Shown here: positions 28,475 to 37,152 of the stretch, piece by piece
Numbering within the stretch: the stretch's first letter is position 1
Layout: every line of letters begins with the position of its first letter
Origin: JAKFVC01 sp040386595
GTDB lineage: Bacteria > Planctomycetota > Planctomycetia > Planctomycetales > Planctomycetaceae
Assembly: GCA_040386595.1 (NCBI GenBank)
Contig: JAZKFE010000215.1
Coordinates: 1-64,000, forward strand
Length of the DNA: 64,000 bases
Direction of reading: 5' to 3'
Made by a program: the position numbers and the translations under genes
The notes under the pieces: generated by a model
Database searches by the model: none
The model's input: only the letters and a program-made list of their open reading frames with translations
Told to the model about the DNA's origin: nothing

Positions 28475-28511
28475 CTTCGCAGTGTGGTCAGTGAGATGCA
28501 ACACTGCGAAG
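28475..28511 (+). terminator. Stable hairpin after the lipoprotein gene
   Basis: CTTCGCAGTGT (28475-28485) pairs perfectly with ACACTGCGAAG (28501-28511). Only a short weak T stretch follows. Confidence 0.5.
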
Positions 28512-28549
28512 ATTTGAATCCTGCCCTTGATGACTGTGTCTGTTGATCT

Positions 28550-29038
28550 TTAGGACGCCGGATCGTCTGTCGCATCCTGGTCTTCCGGTTCGGCTTCGTC
28601 AGCACTCGTTTCAGGGAGTTCGTTCCAGCCCTCGAACCCCACCTCGTCGCCGACATCGACATAAGCTCCGCAGTGAGGGCAGCTTTCAACCAGCCCCTTT
28701 TGTGAGGCGGGGAACGTGGACCTCTTTCCGCACCCGTCGCACAGTACGGTGACGGGCGGTTCGGTGGTACCACTGGCGTTGTACTCGGCAGCGAGTCGTT
28801 TGTTTGTGGCCTGTTCATAGTCAGTCAGGACGGGCGCAGCTCGTTCGATGTCGGCCCGTTCGATCCACACCTGCGGCTTGTGGATTCCCGCAATCGTTCC
28901 TCCGACCCAGATCCCGGCCTGTGAGACGTCCTCGACGACGAGGGCCTCGATACCCGCGTCGAGGAGTCGTCCACACACCATATGGGCTTCCAGGTTGCTG
29001 CCGGCGTTATACGCGACGTACGGATCTGTGAGTGCCAT
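28550..29038 (-). CDS. DUF2007 / zinc-ribbon protein
   Basis: 162 residues from ATG 29038 (three codons inside the longest frame). The first 75 residues match the DUF2007 'putative signal transducing protein' pattern (YNAGSNLEAHMVCGRLLDAGIEALVVED...VWIERADIERAAPVL). A zinc ribbon follows (VLCDGCGKRSTFP...VESCPHCGAYVDV), then an acidic C-terminal tail (DEAEPEDQDATDD). Function unknown. It is a single gene that converges with the lipoprotein gene. Confidence 0.8.
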   Translation of the reverse strand: MALTDPYVAYNAGSNLEAHMVCGRLLDAGIEALVVEDVSQAGIWVGGTIAGIHKPQVWIERADIERAAPVLTDYEQATNKRLAAEYNASGTTEPPVTVLCDGCGKRSTFPASQKGLVESCPHCGAYVDVGDEVGFEGWNELPETSADEAEPEDQDATDDPAS

Positions 29039-29135
29039 GTCTCTCATCCTCGAAGTCTAATGCTGGGTTGACTGGTTGCACCGCGTGAATGATGTGATTG
29101 TAAACTCAAACTCGCACCTGACGTACTATAAGTCG

Positions 29136-29801
29136 CTAACGTTCTAAAATTGAAGTTGCCTGATCAGGAGTTTCTAGCTCAATCTCGAACTCCCCCGAGC
29201 CTTGTTGTTGGCGGATTCCCAGTTGCATCGGGTGTCTTTCGACCCGATACAGGCGTGTCAGCCAAGAGTGCCATGTTCGCTGGATACTCACGATTGCGAC
29301 CGCGGGCACGTCGCGTTTAACGAGGTTTGCTAAGGACCCTTGTTGCACGACTCCTCCGGAGTTGACGTGGTCTTTCAGTATTCGTTTGGCTTGCGAGACG
29401 CCGATTCTTTGCCGCAAGTTTTCCAGGGACAGTGTTCGCTCGGGAACCGCCGTAAAATGAGAAGTGATCAGGGACATAAAGTGCAAACACAATCCGATTG
29501 AGATGATCGAATAGACCATACAGATTTGGAATCGACGACGTCGCTGCGCGGTATTCAGCATTAAAAATAATGCTGCGATTGTAGGGATAATCCATTCCGT
29601 CAACGGGAAGCCGTTGTTATTCAGAGTGAGTGAAAACAGTAGCCCGATTAAAACTAAGGGAAGCACTTCAGCAATGCGGAAGGGGGCGGCTGGCTTGTCG
29701 ATACGTGAGCCCGCAAAACACGCGACGACAATCGCAATCAACGACAATCCTCCTACGAGAAGTAGGATCATCGCGTGCATTGAGGCTTCATCCATAATCA
29801 T
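29136..29801 (-). CDS. Membrane protein of unknown function
   Basis: 221 residues from ATG 29801. The open frame continues upstream, but that part is made of a family B-like repeat (GTAGGTCGGGCTGTGCCGGC), so the downstream ATG with GGGA 6 nt before it is preferred. Four hydrophobic helices lie in the first 125 residues. A soluble C-terminal domain (about 135-221) contains VSQAKRILKDHVNSGGVV and a mixed beta region ending FEIELETPDQATSILER. No family recognised. Confidence 0.65.
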   Translation of the reverse strand: MIMDEASMHAMILLLVGGLSLIAIVVACFAGSRIDKPAAPFRIAEVLPLVLIGLLFSLTLNNNGFPLTEWIIPTIAALFLMLNTAQRRRRFQICMVYSIISIGLCLHFMSLITSHFTAVPERTLSLENLRQRIGVSQAKRILKDHVNSGGVVQQGSLANLVKRDVPAVAIVSIQRTWHSWLTRLYRVERHPMQLGIRQQQGSGEFEIELETPDQATSILER

Positions 29802-29980
29802 GTCGAATCCCGTAGGTCGGGCTGTGCCGGCAGCCATCGGCAATGACGCCGGGCCAATCTAAAATCGCTACCTAGTTTGCGATCGGATCGGTCCATTCAC
29901 CCTATGTTGGGCTCGCCGGCGTAATTACTTCTGAAGACCTGCTAGCTGATGAACCGAGTGGAAGATAAACAGCGGGGTGT

Positions 29981-31450
29981 TCAATTCACGAATTGAAACG
30001 CGTACAAGTCCGCATCTTTTAGTCGGAATCGTAGGCGGATCGGTTTTCCCGCCAATGAGCTGACGTCAGAGCCTTTCACCCAGGAGACCACGCGATCCGT
30101 GTCGTCTGTATTGAGTTCCTGGCATTCCGCCAAAGTGAACCCGGGAATGGGTTTGCCAGCGGCGTCCTGGATTTCGACGAACACGCCACCCACCGCGCTC
30201 GATGATAAGTTCACCGAGAGCCGCTTGCCGTCGAAGGTGAGGGCTTTTGTGGTGAGCTCGCCCGGTTGGTAGTTGGCATGCACTGACACGAAACCGTCTG
30301 TGCGGAACGTGAGTCGCTCTAAGTGAGCGGACGGTTGCCCGTAACACCGCTGAATGTACATCGACATCTCCGTCGGGCCGGTGGCCACGACACCGCGAGC
30401 CGGATAGTTGGAGCGGGCGACCCAGTTCCTCAAATCGGTTCCCGGCCGAACCAGCGATTCGAGGAACGTTCGGTCGTACCGATTGCCGCCTCGGCTAGAG
30501 AGCAGCACGGCGTCGGACGAGTCGAGCTTCAAGCCGTCATAGTTCACCTTGTCATCCAGTTTCAGTGCGGCCACTTGCGCGTCAGTGAGTGAACGGCGAT
30601 GCGGCAAGAAGCGAGCGGCCAAGCCGATGTAAATATGGGGCGCACGGAAGTACGACACCGTTTGATTTGTATAAAGATGCTCCTCAGGAGTATCACCGAA
30701 TGTCATATCAACCGACGGTGTCCAATTCAGAAAATCGGTCGAGGTAGTGCGTGTAATCCAGCGGATGCCATTCTTGCCAGTCCGGAAAAAGCAGACATAG
30801 CATTGCTCGTGGTCGGACCAGAGAACGTTGTTCTGGGAATCGAACGCTCCGCCGGTAATGAGGGGTTTCTCTTGCAGTTTGCGGAAGTGGATCCCATCTT
30901 CCGACACGTAACCGATCAACCCCGATCCGCTGCTGCCCCCGACGGCTTTAAACCGTTCGGACTTAGGGATGCCCGGTTTCGTGTCGAGGAACGGGGCAAA
31001 ATTGTGAGTGATCGGGCCTTGGTCGGCGAGGATCGCATTATTGTCCTTCGAGCCTCCAAACGAAATCAGACCAATATTCGGCCGCGTAAAAGTGATGCCA
31101 TCCTTGCTCTCGGCGTAACAGGTGACTTCCTGTGCCCGAGGATCGTTATCCCCGTAACCCGTGAGCGGTCGGCCGCGATAGTACATCCGGTAGAGATCAC
31201 CATCGTGAATGACGGTCACATAACCGCTGACCTGGCCTTCCCATCGCTGGTCAAATTTCAGTGCGATTCCCGCCGGCTGCGGATGCTGCAATTGCAACGA
31301 CACCCCATCGAGCTTCTGGATCAAAAAATGATCCACGAAGAGTTCACGTCGGCTACCAATCGCAATGGCATCGTCCGCGGCAACCGCCGGTGTCAGGTTT
31401 GCGACCCAAGCGGCGGTCACGGCGACTACGAACAAACACATTCGAATCAT
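29981..31450 (-). CDS. Secreted glycoside-hydrolase-like beta-propeller protein
   Basis: 489 residues with a signal peptide (CLFVVAVTAAWVANLTPAVAA). The N-terminus SRRELFVDHFLIQKLDGV and repeating blade motifs (LYRMYYRGRPL, VTCYAESKDGITFTRPN, GLIGYVSEDGIHFRKL, RWITRTTSTDFLNWTP) are typical of five-bladed propellers of the GH32/43-like superfamily that planctomycetes have in large numbers. A C-terminal beta-sandwich (about 380-489) ends in RLRFRLKDADLYAFQFVN. Substrate unknown; periplasmic or extracellular. AGGAG is well placed before the ATG. Confidence 0.85.
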   Translation of the reverse strand: MIRMCLFVVAVTAAWVANLTPAVAADDAIAIGSRRELFVDHFLIQKLDGVSLQLQHPQPAGIALKFDQRWEGQVSGYVTVIHDGDLYRMYYRGRPLTGYGDNDPRAQEVTCYAESKDGITFTRPNIGLISFGGSKDNNAILADQGPITHNFAPFLDTKPGIPKSERFKAVGGSSGSGLIGYVSEDGIHFRKLQEKPLITGGAFDSQNNVLWSDHEQCYVCFFRTGKNGIRWITRTTSTDFLNWTPSVDMTFGDTPEEHLYTNQTVSYFRAPHIYIGLAARFLPHRRSLTDAQVAALKLDDKVNYDGLKLDSSDAVLLSSRGGNRYDRTFLESLVRPGTDLRNWVARSNYPARGVVATGPTEMSMYIQRCYGQPSAHLERLTFRTDGFVSVHANYQPGELTTKALTFDGKRLSVNLSSSAVGGVFVEIQDAAGKPIPGFTLAECQELNTDDTDRVVSWVKGSDVSSLAGKPIRLRFRLKDADLYAFQFVN

Positions 31451-31527
31451 GGATGAAACTCCTCGGCAAGTGGACGGATTCCAATTGATGGTTCACATGA
31501 TAGCGGCGGGCTGATGGCGAACGAATG

Positions 31528-32508
31528 TTATCGGGCAGATTTCTCTGTCAGGTCAGATTGCGTGGTGTGGGTTGGTGACGCTTGTGTGCGGGGTTTAATA
31601 AACTTGGGAAACAGATCACTCGCGACTAAATGCCACGCTACCCAGACCGTGAAATATCGTGGATCCCAGATGAGATTTGGGACTTCCGAGGGGATGCGGA
31701 GCCCTGTGATCCAACCCGTGGCGATGATTGTCAGGTTAATGACTACGATGCCGCTCAGGCTTAAGAACCAACCCGGTGTATGGCGTGCGAGAGGGATGGC
31801 GTAGGCTCGCGCATAGTGAAAAAAGCTGGCCGCGGCGACGTGAAAACCATAAACACCATCCGCGAATGTGGCGGTCATGTATCGTGCGTAGTTGCCCCAG
31901 ACGAGGGCCTCGCCGAAGAGAAACATGCCGAGCACGACATAGGGCGCGCGGCTGGGATCAAATAGCCCCCGCCAGCCCCCGGCCAGCAGCGAAATGGCGG
32001 CGACGCTGCTGGAGATGACAAACAGCAACTCGGTGCGTTCTAACCAGAGTTCACGCCAGATGAGCACCACCGACAAGAGCGAGAATGCGACCACCGGAAT
32101 AATGTAGTCGCGGCGGGATGATGAGCGAACTCCTGGCATCGCATCGTTAATGAACAGCTCGGCTTTGATGAAATGGTAGACGAAGTAGATCCACACCAGG
32201 GCATCCCAGATCGTCACTCCGATCGCCGCGCGTACTCCCCACATACTCGACCAGACGACAATGAGGAGCAGCGCAAACGGCACGAGCTGGGGCAGGCCAC
32301 GCTTGCGCCACAATGCGCGGACTTGACCGTGGCACGCGTACACAAAATGAGCCAACCCCATCCAGGCGGTCAGGACATACATATTCAGCGTGGCAGGGCT
32401 TTTGACCTGCATGGCGCCTGTGGCGTCGGGCCACAGCGGAAAGGGGAACCCGTAGCTCATTCCCAGCAGCAAAAATGTCACCGCCAAGCACGCCGCGCCG
32501 GTCGCCAT
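31528..32508 (-). CDS. Polytopic membrane protein with conserved-looking histidines
   Basis: 326 residues from ATG 32508, chosen because GGGAAGG lies 9 nt upstream; a GTG eight codons earlier is unsupported. About eight or nine hydrophobic helices are visible. Histidines occur at helix ends or inside helices (LAHFVYACHGQ, VYHFIKAELF, FHVAAASFFHYARAY, VAWHLVASDLFPKF), a pattern seen in heme or metal-binding membrane proteins, but no family was recognised. The final 20 residues are polar. It sits 78 nt from the propeller gene, in the same direction, so co-transcription is possible. Confidence 0.7.
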   Translation of the reverse strand: MATGAACLAVTFLLLGMSYGFPFPLWPDATGAMQVKSPATLNMYVLTAWMGLAHFVYACHGQVRALWRKRGLPQLVPFALLLIVVWSSMWGVRAAIGVTIWDALVWIYFVYHFIKAELFINDAMPGVRSSSRRDYIIPVVAFSLLSVVLIWRELWLERTELLFVISSSVAAISLLAGGWRGLFDPSRAPYVVLGMFLFGEALVWGNYARYMTATFADGVYGFHVAAASFFHYARAYAIPLARHTPGWFLSLSGIVVINLTIIATGWITGLRIPSEVPNLIWDPRYFTVWVAWHLVASDLFPKFIKPRTQASPTHTTQSDLTEKSAR

Positions 32509-32828
32509 TCCCAAGTTCCTTCCCTGTGACACATCGTCAACGCCATTGGAGAGGGGGCGCGACGCGTTGCCCCGAGATTGTAGCGAGACACGATGTGACG
32601 GGCGACGGCGAGACCGTGGTCGTTCGTCGATTGACCAGCCTCAGGTGCGATGGTCACGAACCGCGGGCCGCGCACGGGTAAGCAGGCAATTGGCTCGGAG
32701 CATGCTCCACCGCAGTGAGAAATGAGTCGGCAGGTGTCTCACTCCAGTTGGGCCAGTTTCCTGGGCCGCCGACACTTTGCGGAGGGCGGTCTGATGATCT
32801 TCTCGACCGTAGAACAGAAAATTGCAAC

Positions 32829-32844
32829 ATTAATTCGAGTTAAT
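32829..32844. promoter_or_regulatory. Possible operator upstream of DUF1559 gene
   Basis: ATTAATTCGAGTTAAT is a 16-bp dyad with one mismatched pair, 149 nt before the ATG at 32994. The regulator is unknown. Confidence 0.3.
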
Positions 32845-32993
32845 CTGTCAATGGGTTGAATTATTACAAATTCGTCATCAAGATGAGACTCGGTTTCAAT
32901 CTCAAGGGGGGCGGTGGGCCCTCGTGCGGCGGTCAGAATCGAACGGTCGATGACTTTTTCGCTGCGTTTTGTTGGCAGTTGTGGGAGCGTTCA

Positions 32994-34030
32994 ATGCAAG
33001 CAATCTCCGGGCGAAGAGCTCGCGGTTTCACGTTAATCGAGCTTTTGGTCGTGATCGCCATCATCGCGGTGTTGATCGCATTGCTATTGCCGGCTGTGCA
33101 GCAAGCCCGAGAAGCCGCCCGGCGGACCCAGTGCAAGAACAACCTCAAGCAACTGGGCGTGGCCTTGCACAACTACCTGGATACGCACAGCTGTTTCCCG
33201 CCCAATGGCGTGAACAACGCGGACAATGGCAATACCTGGTCGGCGGTGGCGTTTTTGCTGCCGTACCTTGAAGGCTCCAATATCTACAGCAGAATCAACT
33301 TCAATCGCGGCTATGCTCACGCTGACAACACGGGGGTGACGGCCGGAAGTCTGCACGTCAAGATCATGCGGATTCCCGTCTTGATTTNNNNNNNNNNGAC
33401 CCCAATGATCGACAGCGGTTAAACACAGCCGGCACGGCTGCGGATCATTATCCGCTCAGTTATGCCGTGGGGCGCGGTGTTTACGAGGTTCACAATACCA
33501 CCACGAACTTCGATGGCGGGGGAGCGTTTGCTTACAGCAAATCAACTCGTGACCGTGATTTCTCAGATGGGATGAGCAACACGGTGGCCATGTCTGAAGT
33601 GAAATGTTTCACCCCTCGATTTCATGACAACTGCAGTCTTCCCGCCTCGGTGACCTTCGACTCGTTGTCATTCGGTGGGATGTTGGGGACTTCGGGGTGG
33701 TCCACTGAAAATGGTCATACGGAATGGGTCTCGGGGAACACCATTCATACGGGGTTTACCACGACCTTCACTCCCAACACGGAAGTCCTGCATACCGTAG
33801 GTGGCGTGGAATACGACATTGACGCCACCAGCCGGCGAGAAGCCAGCGGGTCGGGAGTCTGCGGCGGCGGACCGACCTACGCGGTGGTGACATCGCGCAG
33901 CCATCATGTCGGAATTGTGAACAGCATGCTCATGGACGGTTCCGTACGTTCCATCAGCAGCAACCTCAATCGGACGACCTGGCAGAACCTCGGCCAACGC
34001 GCCGACGGAAATGTCCTGGGAGAGTTTTAA
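32994..34030 (+). CDS. DUF1559 pilin-like protein (interrupted by assembly gap)
   Basis: Start ATG 32994 has GGGAG upstream; longer in-frame starts read non-leader sequence. The leader GFTLIELLVVIAIIAVLIALLLPAV and the QQAREAARRTQCKNNLKQLG helix are intact. A ten-N run (33388-33397) then shifts the frame: MRIPVLI before it and DPNDRQRLNTAG after it are the two halves of the family motif ICPSDPND. Eight missing bases restore one protein of 344 residues. The body continues with FSDGMSNTVAMSEV, RSHHVGIVNSMLMDGSVR and the ending GNVLGEF. This is the third of four DUF1559 genes in the window. No lipoprotein gene follows here; an LRR gene converges. Confidence 0.9.
33388..33397. other. Assembly gap (10 N) inside a DUF1559 gene
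   Basis: Ten-N placeholder. The frame on either side fits one protein only if the true length is 2 modulo 3; the conserved Cys-Pro-Ser-Asp motif implies 8 nt. Confidence 0.95.
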
Positions 34031-34091
34031 GCCAAATTGAGAGCCTAGAAATTAGGACCGGCCGAGCTAAGTTTCAGTTACCGGGTTCTAG

Positions 34092-35189
34092 CTACTCCAA
34101 TTTGACTTTTAGGTTCTTGGCAAATTTCGCCGCTTGAATGTCGGTTGGAGTGATTTGGGTCCTGAGGATCGTGAGCTGATCTAGCGACGGATGCTTTGCG
34201 AGCTTAAGAAGCCCGGCTCGCGAAATTTTTGTTCCTGATGCGTCCAGAAGCCTCAGCGATCCGCAGCCAACGAGCGCCGAGAGACCATCATCGGTTACTG
34301 CCGTGTTAGAGACATTCAGGTTGAACAGATTTGGGCATGCGGCAAGTTTGTGGATCGATTTGTCGGTGATCGCGGTTCCGGCAACGTCGAGGACCGTTAA
34401 GTTAGGAATGCTGGCAATCGCGCCAATTCCGTCATCCGAGACGTATGTTCGCGATAGATACAACCGCTTCAGCGATGGCGAGTTTGCTAAATTCAGGATC
34501 GCGGCGTTTTCGAGCTGAGTATCTCTGACAGAAAGATCTTCTAGCGCAGAGAGTGTGGCGAAATTTGTGAACGCTCCACTTCCGATCCGAGTGTGGTCCA
34601 TGTGCACTCTGATCAGCTTGGGAAGCTTAGCAAGATATTTGATTCCCGAACCAGTGATTAGCGTATCGTTCAGATGCAGTGTGTTTAACTTCTGCAAGTT
34701 ACCGAGATATTTAAGCTGCTCATCAGCGACAGACGTGTGGTTTAGGTTGATGGACTCTAATCGCTTGCAATCTACCGCATACTTCAGGCCGGTGCCGTCT
34801 ACGAGCGTTTCGTCTAAATTCAACTGTTGTAAATCGGACAACTGGGTGAGGACGACCAGGTCATCATCGGTCGCGTCGGCACGGCTCAGCTTCACCCAAT
34901 AGACTCGATTACCATCTAGCGGCATGCGGATCGCCTTCCCGCCTAGCAACTTGACATGACTTTCTGCTTCCTTCGGAGAATTGATCTGAAGTGGGGACTT
35001 GAAGCGTGGATCACGTTGTTTTAATCGTTGTTGCCTTAGATTCTCCTTGTGGTCTCCTCCGATCTGAATTCCTGCATCCTGATCGATTCCTGATCGGGCT
35101 ATATAAAAAAGTGCGATTCCAATCGTGGCCGCTAGCCCCACACTGAAAGCCAACCAGAATTTCAGTCGCGGAGTCAATGTGATAGGCAT
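34092..35189 (-). CDS. Membrane-anchored leucine-rich-repeat protein
   Basis: 365 residues. A transmembrane or signal-anchor helix at 10-30 (FWLAFSVGLAATIGIALFYIA) precedes a charged spacer. From about 115 to 360 there are ten or so LRR units of about 24 residues, for example LSDLQQLNLDETLVDGTGLKY, split by phrases such as LNLNHTSVADEQLKYLGNL and LTVLDVAGTAITDKSIHKLA. These are the cysteine-poor GALA-like/RI-like repeats frequent in planctomycetes. It probably mediates protein contacts on the outer face of the membrane. Partner unknown. Confidence 0.85.
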   Translation of the reverse strand: MPITLTPRLKFWLAFSVGLAATIGIALFYIARSGIDQDAGIQIGGDHKENLRQQRLKQRDPRFKSPLQINSPKEAESHVKLLGGKAIRMPLDGNRVYWVKLSRADATDDDLVVLTQLSDLQQLNLDETLVDGTGLKYAVDCKRLESINLNHTSVADEQLKYLGNLQKLNTLHLNDTLITGSGIKYLAKLPKLIRVHMDHTRIGSGAFTNFATLSALEDLSVRDTQLENAAILNLANSPSLKRLYLSRTYVSDDGIGAIASIPNLTVLDVAGTAITDKSIHKLAACPNLFNLNVSNTAVTDDGLSALVGCGSLRLLDASGTKISRAGLLKLAKHPSLDQLTILRTQITPTDIQAAKFAKNLKVKLE

Positions 35190-35621
35190 GATACTTTCAA
35201 ATCAAATGGAGTAAAAAAGAACGAAGCCAAGTCGATCAGGCGGTGCTTCTAATAAAAATCAGCATGCAAAGTTGCTGGCGAAAAACCTCGTCCTTTGGAG
35301 TGGATCGGACGCTGTTGGTCGTTACGGAAGCCAAGTCTCCGTCATTGACGGACTTGTCTCATTAACTCAAGAACCAAGCCGGGCTGCGGGCCGTTCCGGA
35401 ATTTGCTCCGTAGCATGTAAATGCCGATGGGTCGCCTTCTATGCGTGCAGGTCAACCACCGGGCGTACTCAGCCATCGCGAAACCCATATTGTAGGGCGA
35501 TTGTTGACACTGGCAAAAAGAAATCAGAACGCCGGACAACGCTACATTGGGTCAGTTGATTCAACACGCAGATGGCGAAAAGCAATCACGGGGCGACTTC
35601 TCCGAATAGCAATTTTAAACG
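35190..35621. other. Intergenic region
   Basis: 432 nt between two minus-strand genes; no gene, clear promoter or repeat recognised. Confidence 0.5.
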
Positions 35622-36794
35622 TCACTCCAGGATTTTTCTCTCGGCAAGCGTTTGAATTGCCCGTTCGACATCGTCCACGTAATGAGAAACTAATACATCT
35701 CCCATCGACATTTGAGGAGGCGTTGAGATAACCATTGTTTTGAGCCCCTTGGCCGTTAATTTTATCACGACCTTCCTCAATTGGGCCTCGATATTCGGAT
35801 CATCGATTTCGATGACGGCAACGCAAATCAGGTAGTGTAAATGGCGCGGGACTTGTGTGGATTCGCAAAGTACGAGCAGTTCCGGCAAGCTCTCGGAGTA
35901 TTTCAGACGTCCAAGGCACATCGCGGCTGTTGCCCGCAACGAATCGTCTTGACGTGCATCTTGTAGAATTCGCAAAGCATGCGGCCCAGTGCGTCGCTCT
36001 CCCAATTTGCCGAGCAACTCCAGTGCTTGTGCCCAATAGTCGCGATTGGCCAGAGCAGTTGAATCAGCCTTCTTTAGCGAACCTTGGGAACCAGCCTTCT
36101 TGCGTGGCACTTTGGGGACCTCGGGAGCCTCGATTGTAGGTTGGGGAGCCACCGTTCCTGCAGGCGGCGTGGCCTGCAGAGAGCTTTTTACAGGCACTTT
36201 TGGGACCCATCCTTTCATGATGATCTCACCACAAAGCAGAGACCAGAGCGGGGAATTTCGCACTCGAAGGGATTCAAAATAGACCCGTACTTGTGGAGCT
36301 CCGTTTCTCCACAAGCTCTCGATGGGAGCCCAGGTGGGATACCGCGCTGGATCGTCCCCCGGCAATGGTTCATCAGGGATTAACAAACCTCCGAGGTGTT
36401 GTGGATGGAAAGCCTTCCCTGACACTGATCGATCCGGATAGGCCCGATAATATCGATAAATCTTATCGTGAAACTCCTGCTCTAAAGCAGGAAAGGCTTC
36501 AGGCTGGTTCAACCGTGCCAGTAAGATCTCGGCCAGCCACCGTTCGTCTGTCGTCTTTCCCGATTTTCGCTTCCCCTCCAGGAGCTCACTCACGTCTATT
36601 TTTGTGCTGAGGATTTCCTTTCGAGTGGCCAGATAAGCGTCACCCGCCTCCGTTGTGGCTCTTAAGAATAGGGCTTCGAGATTTTGTGTCTCGCCGCAGT
36701 ACACAATTGCGTCCGAAAACAACACGAGACCTGCCACAATCGAGAGGGCTACGACTCGTGCGGCGATCGTTCTGAGTTGTCTGGATAAAATCAT
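35622..36794 (-). CDS. Secreted HEAT-repeat-like protein
   Basis: 390 residues with a signal peptide (TIAARVVALSIVAGLVLFSDA). Residues 30-200 are helical and unassigned. A Pro/Lys-rich linker (about 205-245) follows, then alpha-helical HEAT/Armadillo-like pairs (YWAQALELLGKLGERRTGPHAL, quoted in part; SLRATAAMCLGRLKYSESLPELLVL). The C-terminal helices end ERAIQTLAERKILE. Such repeats are scaffolds; no catalytic motif is visible. It has the same orientation as the LRR gene but 430 nt separate them. Confidence 0.7.
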   Translation of the reverse strand: MILSRQLRTIAARVVALSIVAGLVLFSDAIVYCGETQNLEALFLRATTEAGDAYLATRKEILSTKIDVSELLEGKRKSGKTTDERWLAEILLARLNQPEAFPALEQEFHDKIYRYYRAYPDRSVSGKAFHPQHLGGLLIPDEPLPGDDPARYPTWAPIESLWRNGAPQVRVYFESLRVRNSPLWSLLCGEIIMKGWVPKVPVKSSLQATPPAGTVAPQPTIEAPEVPKVPRKKAGSQGSLKKADSTALANRDYWAQALELLGKLGERRTGPHALRILQDARQDDSLRATAAMCLGRLKYSESLPELLVLCESTQVPRHLHYLICVAVIEIDDPNIEAQLRKVVIKLTAKGLKTMVISTPPQMSMGDVLVSHYVDDVERAIQTLAERKILE

Positions 36795-37152
36795 GATCCA
36801 CTTCCAACATCGGATGAGAAAATGACGCCTGAGGCCAAATACGCATACGCTGACTTAAACGGTTCCTTACGCCTTGTTATCGCCTCCGTTTGAGATCAAC
36901 GCCATAGTGTTTGATAAGGAATTGCGAAATGAGAACCGGACTATTCAGATTGAACTCTGAAGAATGGCCACGTTCCCTACATTGGTACGGGTGTAGGTCA
37001 GGCCGTGCCTGACGATGGCTATCATTAATAGCTGGGGCGGGAAAATCGTACGCCTATGGGTGATGGAGCTTTGGCGTGAGCGGCGAGGCGTCAGGCACCG
37101 TCTGACTTACCTGACGGAGCACCCCCGCACCGTTTTTTATGCCACCGAGAAT
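36795..37152. other. Intergenic region with a family B repeat
   Basis: 358 nt; the main content is the palindromic element at 36993-37110. No gene seen. Confidence 0.6.
36993..37110. repeat. Dispersed palindromic repeat, family B, copy 2
   Basis: The left arm GTAGGTCAGGCCGTGCCTGAC is mirrored by GTCAGGCACCGTCTGACTTAC. The loop (about 75 nt) is longer than in copy 1 at 25641-25711. Confidence 0.8.
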
